In this document: one piece after another, positions 36,495 through 45,487 of the stretch
Position numbering within the stretch: position 1 is the first letter of the stretch
Layout: each line of letters begins with the position of its first letter
Assembly (NCBI RefSeq): GCF_009928685.1
Contig: NZ_WWEO01000042.1
Span: 248,001-312,000 of the forward strand
Length of the DNA stretch: 64,000 nucleotides
Reading direction: 5' to 3'
DNA from: Mucilaginibacter agri
GTDB lineage: Bacteria > Bacteroidota > Bacteroidia > Sphingobacteriales > Sphingobacteriaceae
The notes under the pieces: model-generated
Databases searched by the model: none
What the model saw: the letters and a program-made list of their open reading frames with translations, nothing else
Told to the model about the DNA's origin: nothing
Translations under genes and position numbers: made by a program

Positions 36495-37988
36495 ATGATG
36501 GAAAGCTCGTTAAAAAATAAACTGCGCCGAAACTTTTATCAACTGCATCGTATTGTGGGGTTGATTGCGCTCGTACCAGTAATCTGCTGGACGTTGAGCG
36601 GACTTTCACACCCATTTATGTCTAATTGGTTTCGCCCGTTTATTCCGCAGGAGGTATTTAAACCGCTTTCTCAGGATAAAATGCAGCCGGAATTGACTGT
36701 TCAGCAAGTGCTGGATCAGAACCATTTGACACAAATTCGCAATTTTAGTCTGGTTAATTTTAATAACAACACCTGGTACCAGGTGTTGTTAACCGACAGT
36801 ACATACCAATATTATTCAGCAACAGATGGTAAGTTACTCGCTAAAGGTGATGAGGCTTACGCAGTCTACTTAACCCGCTATTTTACGCAGGATTCTGTTT
36901 CGCCTGTAAAACGTATCACACTGCAAACTAAATTCGACAGCGAATATCAGCCCATAAATCACCTGTTGCCGGTATGGAAAGTGCAATTGAACCGCCCCGA
37001 TGCTATGACCATTTATGTAGAAACAGGGCAAAGCCGTTTAGGAACTTTCAATAACAATACCCGGAAAGTAATGCTCGGCTTGTTCGAAGAGTTTCATACC
37101 TGGCAATTTTTGGGCGATGCCGCGGGCGAAAAAGCCCGAATAGTTGTATTGGTTTGTGTAATTGGTTTGCTATTTATTTCGTTACTGACTGGTGTTATCG
37201 TTTATGGATTATTTTGGAACCGGTTTAAAGAAATCAGTCAAAAGCGTAAAGCAAAAGGAGGGGAAGATAGGCGCTTTGTGCATCGTTTTCACCGCCAGCT
37301 GGGGCTGATTGTGTCTTTTGTTATGCTTACGTTTGTGATAAGCGCAGCCTTTCACCTGTTAGTAAAACTGCATAATATGAAGGCCGAAGGTAAACCCTTT
37401 GAGCAGGTAATTAACCGAGATCTGCTCATCCAATCTAATCTTAACTTGCCTGTTGCCGATAGCCTAATCAAAAAAGTCTCAGTTGTTAAATTCAATAACC
37501 GGGTTTACTACCAGGTATTGGAGAAGAGCAAGCAAATGGCCTATTTCGATACCCAAAGCGGCGAAGAGCTTAAGAATGGCGATCAACAGTTGGCAACTTA
37601 TCTGGCTAATTATTATCGAATAACCGACGATAAGGGCGGGAAGTCAGAGAGCGGAGCCCCGGTCTCGAACCTCGGAACTCAGACACCAGATTCCATAACC
37701 CTCATTAAGCAATTTAACAACGACTACGGTTTTAACAATAAGCGTTTGCCGGTTGAGCAGGTAAGCTTTAAAAGCGAGAACTGGTATATAGAAACTGCGA
37801 CGGCCAAGCTATCAACCAAAACTGCCGGGATTGACAGGGCCGAGGGCCTTTCGTTTATCTTCCTGCACAAATACTTCGGCATGACCTGGGCCGGCAAAGA
37901 TATCCGCGACATTGTTACTATGCTGGCTGCATTAGGAATACTGGTGGCATCGTTATTTGGCTTTGCAGCCTTTATTAAAAATAAATAA
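36495..37988 (+). CDS. PepSY-associated TM domain protein
   Basis: A 497-residue inner-membrane protein with about four TM helices: NFYQLHRIVGLIALVPVICW, ARIVVLVCVIGLLFISLLTG, LGLIVSFVMLTFVISAAFHL and the C-terminal segment. Periplasmic PepSY-like regions lie between (KFDSEYQPINHLLPVWKVQL; KQFNNDYGFNNKRLPVEQV). Such proteins sit with siderophore/metal receptors and are thought to be reductases or release factors for metal chelates. The start abuts the receptor stop codon with no gap, indicating translational coupling. Confidence 0.85.
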   Translation: MMESSLKNKLRRNFYQLHRIVGLIALVPVICWTLSGLSHPFMSNWFRPFIPQEVFKPLSQDKMQPELTVQQVLDQNHLTQIRNFSLVNFNNNTWYQVLLTDSTYQYYSATDGKLLAKGDEAYAVYLTRYFTQDSVSPVKRITLQTKFDSEYQPINHLLPVWKVQLNRPDAMTIYVETGQSRLGTFNNNTRKVMLGLFEEFHTWQFLGDAAGEKARIVVLVCVIGLLFISLLTGVIVYGLFWNRFKEISQKRKAKGGEDRRFVHRFHRQLGLIVSFVMLTFVISAAFHLLVKLHNMKAEGKPFEQVINRDLLIQSNLNLPVADSLIKKVSVVKFNNRVYYQVLEKSKQMAYFDTQSGEELKNGDQQLATYLANYYRITDDKGGKSESGAPVSNLGTQTPDSITLIKQFNNDYGFNNKRLPVEQVSFKSENWYIETATAKLSTKTAGIDRAEGLSFIFLHKYFGMTWAGKDIRDIVTMLAALGILVASLFGFAAFIKNK

Positions 37989-37990
37989 TT

Positions 37991-38185
37991 ATGAAAAAAT
38001 TGATAATCATAATGGTGGTGTTTGCTTTCTCGGCATGCTCACAACCAACTAAGAAAGCTACACCCGGTAACCCGAAACAGGCTGCCGTTAAATGTAAATA
38101 TACCTGCGTAATGGACACCTCGGTTTGTGAAGAAAAACCAGGTGTATGCCCCAAGTGCGGAATGAAATTGGTGGAGAAGGATTGA
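37991..38185 (+). CDS. Heavy-metal-binding domain (HMBD) lipoprotein
   Basis: A 64-residue lipoprotein (lipobox FSACS) with an HMBD/YHS-like motif: CKYTCVMDTSVCEEKPGVCP followed by KCGMKLV. It has C-x3-C near the start and CPKCGM near the end. This resembles the YTCPMHPEV...PGKCPKCGM motif of copper efflux proteins such as CusB and some P-type ATPases, but Met-His is replaced by Met-Asp. It is last gene of the 33636-38185 operon, 2 nt after the PepSY gene. It probably buffers Cu or another soft metal in the periplasm. Confidence 0.85.
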   Translation: MKKLIIIMVVFAFSACSQPTKKATPGNPKQAAVKCKYTCVMDTSVCEEKPGVCPKCGMKLVEKD

Positions 38186-38257
38186 AAAGAATTAAGAATT
38201 AAGAGCTAAGACAGAACTCCGCAGGTTGAAGCGTGGACACTTTAATTCATAAACAGA

Positions 38258-38284
38258 AAAGCCCCCAATAATTGGGGGCTTTCT
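38258..38284. terminator. Bidirectional terminator between metal operon and DUF4249 gene
   Basis: AGCCCCCAAT (38260-38269) pairs with ATTGGGGGCT (38271-38280), with A residues before and T residues after the stem. Confidence 0.85.
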
Positions 38285-38308
38285 TCATTTAAGCAGGGGG
38301 ATTGTTTA

Positions 38309-39109
38309 TTAATATTGTGTTAGCGTAAGCTTTATAGTATCGGCTTGCATGGCGGTAAAAATTCCTAATCCGTTGTTTACGTTGGTTGGGATGTTAGTGA
38401 GGTTCTGCGATGATGATCCCGACTGTGCATTAAGCAGATCAATGTATTCTTTATTTACACCGTATAATATTGCCCGGTAGGTGCCTATGTAATTAAATGA
38501 ACGGTAATAGATTTGATACTCCGAAGTCTTGTTTACGTTAACGGTAAAGTTTACCAACGGCGTGCCACGTCCGCTTACCTGGAAGGGGGCTGTCTCATCA
38601 TTTTTAAACACCAAAACATGATATAACGAGTCCGGGTTGTTCCAGCGGAAGGTATCGGCTACAGAATCTACACTATTAGGCGATCCTGTACCCGTTGGCA
38701 GGTTAATAAGCGTTTTGGTTGCGGTATAATTAACAGGTTTGGCAGGCAAGACAGTTTGTGCCGAAACCAGAGCGTTTTGATAGGTAAATTGTAGAGTGTA
38801 CGTTTTGCCGGTAGTTAAAAAGGCGTCGCTGTAGGTATACGTACCTTTTGCGCTCTCGGTAAGTGTAACGGTTTGTGACCCGTCCGACAGTTTCAAACTG
38901 AGGCCAGTTATGACAGCCCCATAGGTTGCCGTATCATCGAGCGCTTTTTGCTGGTATACTTTTACACTAATAGGTTGGCCAGGTATTAGATAGCCAACCA
39001 CAACCGGTTTATTGGGTATCGATATATCTGCGGAGTTTTTCTGGCAGGATGCAAATGCCAGCATACCAAATAGGAGGCAGAAAAACAGGTGTTTTATTTT
39101 TATTTCCAT
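38309..39109 (-). CDS. DUF4249 family lipoprotein
   Basis: A 266-residue lipoprotein (FASCQ lipobox) with the DUF4249 opening NKPVVVGYLIPGQPISVKV and beta-rich Ig-like architecture throughout. DUF4249 proteins are typically encoded directly after STN-type TonB receptors in Bacteroidota, as here (10-bp overlap), and are presumed surface or periplasmic partners. The ligand is unknown. Confidence 0.82.
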   Translation of the reverse strand: MEIKIKHLFFCLLFGMLAFASCQKNSADISIPNKPVVVGYLIPGQPISVKVYQQKALDDTATYGAVITGLSLKLSDGSQTVTLTESAKGTYTYSDAFLTTGKTYTLQFTYQNALVSAQTVLPAKPVNYTATKTLINLPTGTGSPNSVDSVADTFRWNNPDSLYHVLVFKNDETAPFQVSGRGTPLVNFTVNVNKTSEYQIYYRSFNYIGTYRAILYGVNKEYIDLLNAQSGSSSQNLTNIPTNVNNGLGIFTAMQADTIKLTLTQY

Positions 39110-41862
39110 CTTAAGCTTAGGGTAATGTTAGGGGTTAGGCCGAGGTAATTTACGTTTGAGGTTACCACCTGATTGTTCTGTATGGTGTACTCTTTGTACC
39201 AGGTGTTAATGTGGTTGTAAGCATTAAATAAGCTGAAACCTATACTGCCTATTTTGCGTCCGTCAACCTTCAGCAAGTCGTAAGTGGCGGATAGGTCGAG
39301 GCGATGGTAGGCTGGTAAGCGCTCAGCGTTTTTATCACTGATGGTAAGGTAAGTAACCTTGTTGCCATCAACCGTGTTAATAGTGTAACTGCCAAGCGGG
39401 GCAGTATAAGGGTGCCCGGTGCTGAAGATCCAGGTGGCGGCAAAACTCCAGCGTTGCAGGTGATACATGTTTATCCACTTAAACTCGTTGCGCACGTCCT
39501 GATCAGATGGGAAATAATCGTTGCCATAAGCGGCGAACTTGCTTTTAGATTGCGCCAGCGTGTAAGCAATCCAACCGGTATAAACACCAACCTTTTTCTG
39601 CAGTAAAACTTCGATACCTTTTGCCCAACCGTTGCCTGTGTAATAGTTCTCGGTAATGGTAGATGTGGTGCTGGCATTAAATGGCCCACCACCTTGCTGG
39701 CGAATGGAGTATTCTGTTAGGCCATTCAATTGTTTGTAGTAACCTTCTATGTCAATTAAAAAATCTTTGGTTTCGTAATTAAAACCGGCGATGTAATGAT
39801 TGGCACTGCTTACAGGCATATTATTTTTATCTGCCAACACCCAAAAATTGCGATCTCCATTTAGGATGTCTTCACGGGTTACGCGATTGGTAAACTGGTA
39901 GAAACGCCCTGTGGCCATCTTCAGATTAAAGCGATCTGTAAAATGGTAGGTTGCCGAGAGCCGGGGCTCAGTGTATATTTTACCGGTTGGCGAATAATAA
40001 GTTTCGCGTATACCTGGTTGAATATGAAGATCGCTGTTAGGATCATATTGCAACTCGGTGTAGCCCCCTGTAATCGCTCCGTTATTGTGCTGGTTAATAA
40101 GCGAAGTGGTATCGTTTTGGGTGTACCGGTACTTGATATCAAGATAAGATCCATAACCACCAAATAATACTTTATACTTAGAACCGGCCTGCCATTCCCA
40201 GTCCGATTTTAGGCTGAGGTCTTTTAAGCGGTTATACTCATATGTGCCGTTGTTAATGTTGGTGGTAGTGCCGCTGTCGGTCACCGTACCGGTTGTACCA
40301 CGGTCGCGGTCGCTGTTAAATTGCGAGTAGCTGATAACTGTATTAGAGAACAACTTTTTGCCCCAGGTGCTCACCCATTTGCCACTAGTACCGATATTGC
40401 CAGATTTGGTGTAGTCATTAACTTTTAAATCGCTGCTATAGCTGCTTACAAATGATGGAAAATTCAAATCCCGGCTATTATCCAAATGGTCTGTACCCGA
40501 GTAATAAGTCCAGCTGAAGGTGTTTTTATCCGAAGGTGAATAGGTATACTTGGCGTTAAAATCATAGAAGTAGGACGATGGCGTAGTTTGGTTCATAAAA
40601 CCGCGACCGCCGCCCGGTCCACCACCACCCGGACCAGTTGTTGTAGTGCTCTTGTTAAATTGACCAAAGATCTTATCATACAAAGGCCCCTGATACGAGC
40701 GACGAAATGCCACCAGAAACGATGAGTTTTTATTCAATGGTGTTTCACCATAAAGATTGATACTTAGCAAACTCAAGTCGCCGCCGAAGTTGGTTTCGTT
40801 CTTGTTGCCGTCTTTACCACGAATCTCTGTTACCGCCGACAACCTGCCGCCATATTTAGAGGAGAAGCCTCCTTTGTACATTTCTACATCGCGCACGGCG
40901 TTGGGGTTAAAGGCACTATAGAAACCATATAAGTGGTCTACCTGATAAACGGTAAAACCGTCGAAGGTCACCAAATTCTGATCGGGTGTACCACCACGAA
41001 CGTAGGCTCCTGACGATGATTCGTTAGTACCGCTAACACCCGGCATTAATTGAAATGAACGCAAAATGTCGCGTTCGCCAATATTTGGTAGTTTATCCAG
41101 TGCGGCGGGTGTTAATTGTAGTACACTAACCTTTTTGCTGTCGGTATTAATAACGCCGTGTTTTTTATCGGTAATTACAACCTCGTTCAATGCGTTCATG
41201 GAAGGGAACAGCGGCAGCACCATCGAGCCTTTGATCTTTTCGTCGTCAAGCCTGAATTTATCGGGCTGATAACCCATGTACGATACTTCCAGCACGCAGG
41301 TATCGGCAGGTACGTTAAGCAGGGTAAAGTTACCACTGGTGTTGGTAGCCGTGTTTACATCGCTATTGCGTACCGAAACAATGGCTCCGGGTAAAGCTTC
41401 GCCCGTGTTCTGGTCAACGACGCGGCCCGATATCGAAAACATAAAACGAGTAGGAGGGCCTTTGGGTGGTTCGAGCATTTTGGGTTTAACTGCCGACAGG
41501 CTTTTATTCATGGCGTTCAATTGCTTTAGCCTGTCCAGATCATCGGGTTGTTGCAGAATATAAATAGTGCCGTCGTTTTCGATCCAATACTGAAGGTCGT
41601 TTTGCTTACATACCAGTTTCAACGCGTCTATCAATGGTTCGTTAAAAAAGTGTTCTACCACATCCATGCCGTGTATCGGCTCACGTTCGAAAATGAAACG
41701 CACCTTGTATTGGAGCGACAGGGTATCGAGCATTTCGTCTAACGGACAGGAGAAAAAATGATCGACAATAGATTTTTTGAGAATTTTTTGTGTCTGTTGT
41801 GCCTGCGCGTGGGTACAGGCAATAGTTAGAAATAGTAACAGGGGTACGGAAAGTCTTTTCAT
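39100..41862 (-). CDS. TonB-dependent receptor with N-terminal STN and carboxypeptidase-regulatory domains
   Basis: A 920-residue protein: signal peptide (about 1-22), STN/secretin-like domain (about 38-95, LDEMLDTLSLQYKVRFIFE), regulatory beta-sandwich (about 145-215, SGRVVDQNTGEALPGAIVSV), plug (about 240-360, DILRSFQLMPGVSG, GGFSSKYGGRLS) and barrel ending NITLSLRWK. A Gly-rich extracellular loop (TTTTGPGGGGPGGGRGF) is unusual. STN domains normally contact an anti-sigma factor, but no FecI/FecR pair is encoded nearby. It overlaps the downstream DUF4249 gene by 10 bp. Confidence 0.92.
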   Translation of the reverse strand: MKRLSVPLLLFLTIACTHAQAQQTQKILKKSIVDHFFSCPLDEMLDTLSLQYKVRFIFEREPIHGMDVVEHFFNEPLIDALKLVCKQNDLQYWIENDGTIYILQQPDDLDRLKQLNAMNKSLSAVKPKMLEPPKGPPTRFMFSISGRVVDQNTGEALPGAIVSVRNSDVNTATNTSGNFTLLNVPADTCVLEVSYMGYQPDKFRLDDEKIKGSMVLPLFPSMNALNEVVITDKKHGVINTDSKKVSVLQLTPAALDKLPNIGERDILRSFQLMPGVSGTNESSSGAYVRGGTPDQNLVTFDGFTVYQVDHLYGFYSAFNPNAVRDVEMYKGGFSSKYGGRLSAVTEIRGKDGNKNETNFGGDLSLLSINLYGETPLNKNSSFLVAFRRSYQGPLYDKIFGQFNKSTTTTGPGGGGPGGGRGFMNQTTPSSYFYDFNAKYTYSPSDKNTFSWTYYSGTDHLDNSRDLNFPSFVSSYSSDLKVNDYTKSGNIGTSGKWVSTWGKKLFSNTVISYSQFNSDRDRGTTGTVTDSGTTTNINNGTYEYNRLKDLSLKSDWEWQAGSKYKVLFGGYGSYLDIKYRYTQNDTTSLINQHNNGAITGGYTELQYDPNSDLHIQPGIRETYYSPTGKIYTEPRLSATYHFTDRFNLKMATGRFYQFTNRVTREDILNGDRNFWVLADKNNMPVSSANHYIAGFNYETKDFLIDIEGYYKQLNGLTEYSIRQQGGGPFNASTTSTITENYYTGNGWAKGIEVLLQKKVGVYTGWIAYTLAQSKSKFAAYGNDYFPSDQDVRNEFKWINMYHLQRWSFAATWIFSTGHPYTAPLGSYTINTVDGNKVTYLTISDKNAERLPAYHRLDLSATYDLLKVDGRKIGSIGFSLFNAYNHINTWYKEYTIQNNQVVTSNVNYLGLTPNITLSLRWK

Positions 41863-42093
41863 CCAGATCAGTTAGTGTAAGTTTTATGTTGAGGCTTTAC
41901 GGGCGCATGCCTTTTAAAAACCGTTACATTGACGTTAAAACTCAACTTACAGTATGAGAGTATGGTGAAGTATCGATAAAGAGCATATATGTGCCGACGA
42001 ACAGGCCGTAATCATATACCGCGGAAATCTGAAAACACGGTTTTTGGAAAGAAACGGGGCTTTTTGGCTATATTTAATCTCAACAAAAAACTT

Positions 42094-42432
42094 ATGATCT
42101 GGATACGATCTTTCCTCATTTTTATATTGGCCGGTCTATGCGAAATTGGTGGCGGATACCTCATATGGCTATGGCTTAAAGAGGGTAAGCCTTTATGGTA
42201 CGCTATTGTAGGAGGTTTAATCCTTGCGTTATACGGTGTGGTAGCAACCTGGCAAACTGCCAGCTTCGGCCGGGTATATGCAGCTTACGGGGGGATATTT
42301 ATTGTACTGGCGCTGCTTTGGGCCTGGAAGATAGACGGTTTCCGGCCCGATAAATATGATATTATCGGTGCCGCCGTGGCATTGCTGGGTGCCTGCATTA
42401 TTATTTATACACCGAGGGGATCAGTTGGGTAA
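42094..42432 (+). CDS. YnfA/UPF0060 family small membrane protein
   Basis: ATG 42094 (MIWIRSFLIFILAGLCEIGG, 112 aa) matches the family length of about 108 residues; the open frame extends upstream but without family similarity. Four TM helices are visible, with the conserved GGGYLIWLWLKEGK, RVYAAYGGIFI and DIIGAAVALLGACIIIYTPR. YnfA proteins belong to the SMR/DMT-like small transporters; their physiological substrate is unclear. It is a single gene. Confidence 0.9.
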   Translation: MIWIRSFLIFILAGLCEIGGGYLIWLWLKEGKPLWYAIVGGLILALYGVVATWQTASFGRVYAAYGGIFIVLALLWAWKIDGFRPDKYDIIGAAVALLGACIIIYTPRGSVG

Positions 42433-42655
42433 CTGAATGGATATAAAGTTATAGATAAATACTAACGGTTTAATTCTTAAGTCGTTTTGGTATCAGGGTT
42501 GGTTCGCCAAAGGTCTTATATATCAGTAAATTAACAGAAGGTTAAGCGTTCGTAATTAATACGATAATTCAATGTTTTTTAGTCCTGTATTCGGGCGTGC
42601 TAGATGTAACGAGTTCGATTTAAGTTAATTTAATAGAAACTTAAAAGAGAAGAAC

Positions 42656-42877
42656 ATGAAAAGGATTAAGATCGAACTTTTTACCGGCGTGTTTTGCAGC
42701 CTGTTTGCGATGGGCCTTGGCGTTTGGTTGTTCAACTATGTTTTAAACCTGAACAGAAATGCTGAGGTAAGCGCCTTTTCTAGCCACGCTACATTGTATA
42801 TCATGTCGTTTACTTGCATGATTATTGGCTTAGGCGTTTTGTTGGTTACAGAAGTTCCTCGTGAGCGGGCCAGCTAA
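42656..42877 (+). CDS. Small two-helix membrane protein of unknown function
   Basis: A 73-residue product with two hydrophobic segments (LFTGVFCSLFAMGLGVWLF and LYIMSFTCMIIGLGVLLVT) joined by a polar loop, and a basic N-terminus (MKRIKIE). The leader reads AAAAGAGAAGAAC before ATG, a plausible ribosome-binding region. I do not recognise the family. Its compact helical hairpin and own intergenic space suggest a real gene. Confidence 0.6.
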   Translation: MKRIKIELFTGVFCSLFAMGLGVWLFNYVLNLNRNAEVSAFSSHATLYIMSFTCMIIGLGVLLVTEVPRERAS

Positions 42878-42994
42878 TTAGCATCTGTTAAACTTTGTTA
42901 AAGCCCGCGTTAAACTTTGTTAAAGGCTAATGAGGGTAAGGCGTCGATGGCTACATTTAGCGTGCGCAGTGCAAATGTTTTGCGCATCCAAGCC

Positions 42995-43726
42995 ATGCCG
43001 ATACATAAATGCCTTATCTTATTACCTTTAATTATAAGCTGTTTTGGAGCCAAAGCGCAACTCATCAGCGGAAAAGTTGTGGACCTGGTTACCCGCCAGC
43101 CTATACCAGGAGTAATGTTGGTGAGTAGTGTAGATCGGCGCAACACTAACGAAAATGGCGAGTTTGAAATTAAAACTTCGGGATTGGGCGATACCATCAA
43201 AATGATAGCCCTCGGCTATAAGCATTATATTTTACCTGTAAAACAAGCCATGACCGATGGCAACATCGTTTCGTTGCAACGTATTTCTATCGTACTTAAC
43301 CAGGTAAACATTACAGCCAGCCGCAACCGCCGCCAGGATTCTATTAACAACCGCCTGGCCTTTGCCCAAGTGTTTAACCATCATGCACCCCGCATTACGG
43401 ATGTGTTTGTACCGCCTCCGCAAAACGTGCCCTTCGCCTGGGTAAGTATAGATTTACTGCAAGTACTAGGCTATCTTACCCGCAACAGCAATCATGTCAC
43501 AAAGCTGCAAAAGACTTTGTTGAAGGATGAGCAGGCCAACTATATTCAATCGCGATATAATAAGAATATGATCAGCCATGTTACCAATTTGCAAGGCGAT
43601 TCACTCCAAACCTTTACCGACAAGTATTTCCCCACTGCCGACTGGTTACGCAAAGCTACAGACTATGAACTGATTCAGTATGTTAGAACCAAAGCCGTCG
43701 AATTCAGAACCGCGCGACAGAATTAA
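42995..43726 (+). CDS. Secreted carboxypeptidase-regulatory-like domain protein
   Basis: ATG 42995 (MPIHKCLILLPLIISCFGAK) gives a clean signal peptide; upstream in-frame codons lack one. The 243-residue product has a CarboxypepD_reg-like beta-sandwich (ISGKVVDLVTRQPIPGVMLV ... GLGDTIKMIALGYKHYILPV) and a helical C-terminal half without recognisable motif (NHVTKLQKTLLKDEQANYIQ). In Bacteroidota such short proteins may be periplasmic or outer-membrane accessory proteins. Function unknown. Confidence 0.75.
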   Translation: MPIHKCLILLPLIISCFGAKAQLISGKVVDLVTRQPIPGVMLVSSVDRRNTNENGEFEIKTSGLGDTIKMIALGYKHYILPVKQAMTDGNIVSLQRISIVLNQVNITASRNRRQDSINNRLAFAQVFNHHAPRITDVFVPPPQNVPFAWVSIDLLQVLGYLTRNSNHVTKLQKTLLKDEQANYIQSRYNKNMISHVTNLQGDSLQTFTDKYFPTADWLRKATDYELIQYVRTKAVEFRTARQN

Positions 43727-43868
43727 ACATTGAAAGATCTTTTTAGATGGGAGTTCATAACGTGTTTCCTTAATTGACGAATACCGTTTTGGACAGTAAT
43801 GCGGAATGAAACTTTAGGAAAGTTGCCGGCGTATAACTGTCTAACTATAAACCAATTATTTCAATAGG

Positions 43869-44542
43869 ATGAGAAAGATTTCTAACCAATTTACGCTTGG
43901 CGCAATGATGCTGGGCTTAACTTTTTGCTTAAGCTGTAAAAAAGACGCTAACAAGGCAGCATCGGCAGATGCGCCTCCGGCCACTGTGCCACGTGCAGCA
44001 GTGCCACAAAGTGCATTTAATTTGTGGGTACTTGCAATGGCACACCTTATTTAATTTCTGGTACAAATGGTATCTGTGTGCCTGTGGGTAACTGCAGTTC
44101 TGACATTGATGCAGCACAACAAAGCTCCGGACAAAATTCAACCGGTTTCCAGTTTAATGGCTGCTTTAAAGGTGGCACCAGTGCAAGCAGTTCGGCTAGT
44201 GAACAAGCGGTATTTTTGTGCGACAACGTAACCCAATGGAATGGTAACGAAATGGGTTTTGTAAAAACGCTGAATGATAATGCTTTAAAGGGTTACCTGC
44301 AAGGTGGTGGCAGCTACATTACCCAGGTAATTTCTGTGGGCGATAATGGTTATCATACTTTTAAAGTACAGGCACAAAGTGGCAACGTACATAAGGTTGA
44401 TTTTTACGTTGATGGTACGTACAAATTTACCCTCACCAATAACAATGGCCACTACTGGAACAACTATAATTACTTTGTAGGCACCAACCACTGGTATGGC
44501 GGCAGCAGCAATACCGGCCACAGATTGAGATGTACAATATGA
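43869..44542 (+). pseudogene. Lipoprotein gene interrupted by a -1 frameshift
   Basis: Frame one (43869-44054) starts MRKISNQFTLGAMMLGLTFC with a lipobox (CLSCKK) and a Pro/Ala linker, then hits a stop. Frame two (from about 44024 to 44542) continues without its own signal as VGTCNGTPYLISGTNGICVP and a Gly/Ser/Asn-rich C-terminal domain ending with HRLRC. One missing base in the TTT run (44021-44023) or GGG run (44026-44028) would join them into a protein of about 224 residues. It could be a true pseudogene, phase variation or a sequencing error. Domain function not recognised; the Trp/Tyr/Asn-rich end suggests a carbohydrate-binding beta fold. Confidence 0.7.
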
Positions 44543-44576
44543 CCACCTATTAACTTACTGATTAAACACAAGAACG

Positions 44577-44607
44577 GGCCGTTTCCTGAAAAGGAGCGGC
44601 CTTTTTT
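44577..44607 (+). terminator. Terminator after the frameshifted lipoprotein gene
   Basis: GGCCG (44577-44581) pairs with CGGCC (44597-44601), extended by wobble pairs, followed by six T residues. Confidence 0.65.
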
Positions 44608-44674
44608 ATTTGATGCCGAGGGTTTATTATTATTTACGCAAAAGCATTATAATTGTATCATCACAATTATAATA

Positions 44675-45091
44675 ATGACCATTTATCGAGAGCGAGCTGT
44701 ATTTATCAATGAGAAATTTTTTCAATCGCTCATACTTTATATAGGGCAGATTTTATGCCAGGACATTTATAACGCCGTTGTACGACACAGCTTTACCAAC
44801 ATATTCTCAATAATTTTTCAGGTCATTTTATTAGTCTTTATTTTTGATAGGGGGAAGTATACCAAGCCAATGATTAAGTTATATTGCGTTTTAACAATTG
44901 CTGCATATGGCTGGGCTATATGGGGAGGGTTGAGCGACTACAATAATAGGTTTAGCAATGTAAATATTTACGCTATGATTATGGCTATTATCGAAGTGGC
45001 ATTCGCAATTCTTATTCTCGATTTTACGAATAGAACTGTAGTTTTAAAAAGGCCTGAATATTTAATGAGCGAAGAAAAAGAAGCGTCTTAG
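44675..45091 (+). CDS. Hypothetical multi-pass membrane protein
   Basis: A 138-residue protein with about four hydrophobic segments: FFQSLILYIGQILCQDI, NIFSIIFQVILLVFIF, MIKLYCVLTIAAYGWAIWGG and IYAMIMAIIEVAFAILILDF. The tail is polar and acidic (MSEEKEAS). I do not recognise a family. The gene is visibly more AT-rich than most neighbours. The ATG at 44675 is preceded by an A/T-rich leader with no Shine-Dalgarno. Confidence 0.6.
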   Translation: MTIYRERAVFINEKFFQSLILYIGQILCQDIYNAVVRHSFTNIFSIIFQVILLVFIFDRGKYTKPMIKLYCVLTIAAYGWAIWGGLSDYNNRFSNVNIYAMIMAIIEVAFAILILDFTNRTVVLKRPEYLMSEEKEAS

Positions 45092-45172
45092 CTTATTTGA
45101 AGGCTTAATTTCATTTACCTAAAACCTTTAAAGGGTAATTGCCTTATTGTATATATTACCAATACCAACAGT

Positions 45173-45436
45173 ATGCCCACTCACTTATTTAACGCTTATA
45201 TCGATGCCCTGGATGGAGCCACACTTGCCGGACCGGTTACCATGAATGGCGACGAATATCTGTTTGTAAATAAAAACACAGCCGACGACATTTATTTCAA
45301 CCTCAAAAAAGCAGAAGACGGTTGGCATTACTCAGGTGGGCCAACAACCCATGATGTCCCTAAAGAATATATTGATTCTGTTGGCGCGCAAATAGATGCC
45401 TATCACGAAGGCAAATTACAACCGCCGGCTATTTAG
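45173..45436 (+). CDS. Small conserved-looking cytoplasmic protein, unknown function
   Basis: An 87-residue soluble protein without signal peptide (MPTHLFNAYIDALDGATLAG ... GWHYSGGPTTHDVPKEYIDS). Acidic and aromatic residues are spread evenly as in a folded alpha/beta protein. No family recognised. Its clean reading frame and spacing support a real gene. A GTCATTAGTCATTAGTC repeat begins at its stop codon. Confidence 0.55.
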   Translation: MPTHLFNAYIDALDGATLAGPVTMNGDEYLFVNKNTADDIYFNLKKAEDGWHYSGGPTTHDVPKEYIDSVGAQIDAYHEGKLQPPAI

Positions 45437-45483
45437 TCATTAGTCATTAGTCGATTGACCATGGTCCATCGTCTATGGTCAAG
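45434..45483. repeat. GTCATTAGTC-type intergenic repeat with inverted segment
   Basis: Tandem AGTCATTAGTCATTAGTC is followed by GACCATGGTCCATCG and CTATGGTC; GACCATGGTC is a perfect palindrome. Related AGTCATTAGT sequence occurs at 30133-30142. It lies between convergent genes and is probably non-coding. Confidence 0.5.
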
Positions 45484-45487
45484 ATGT

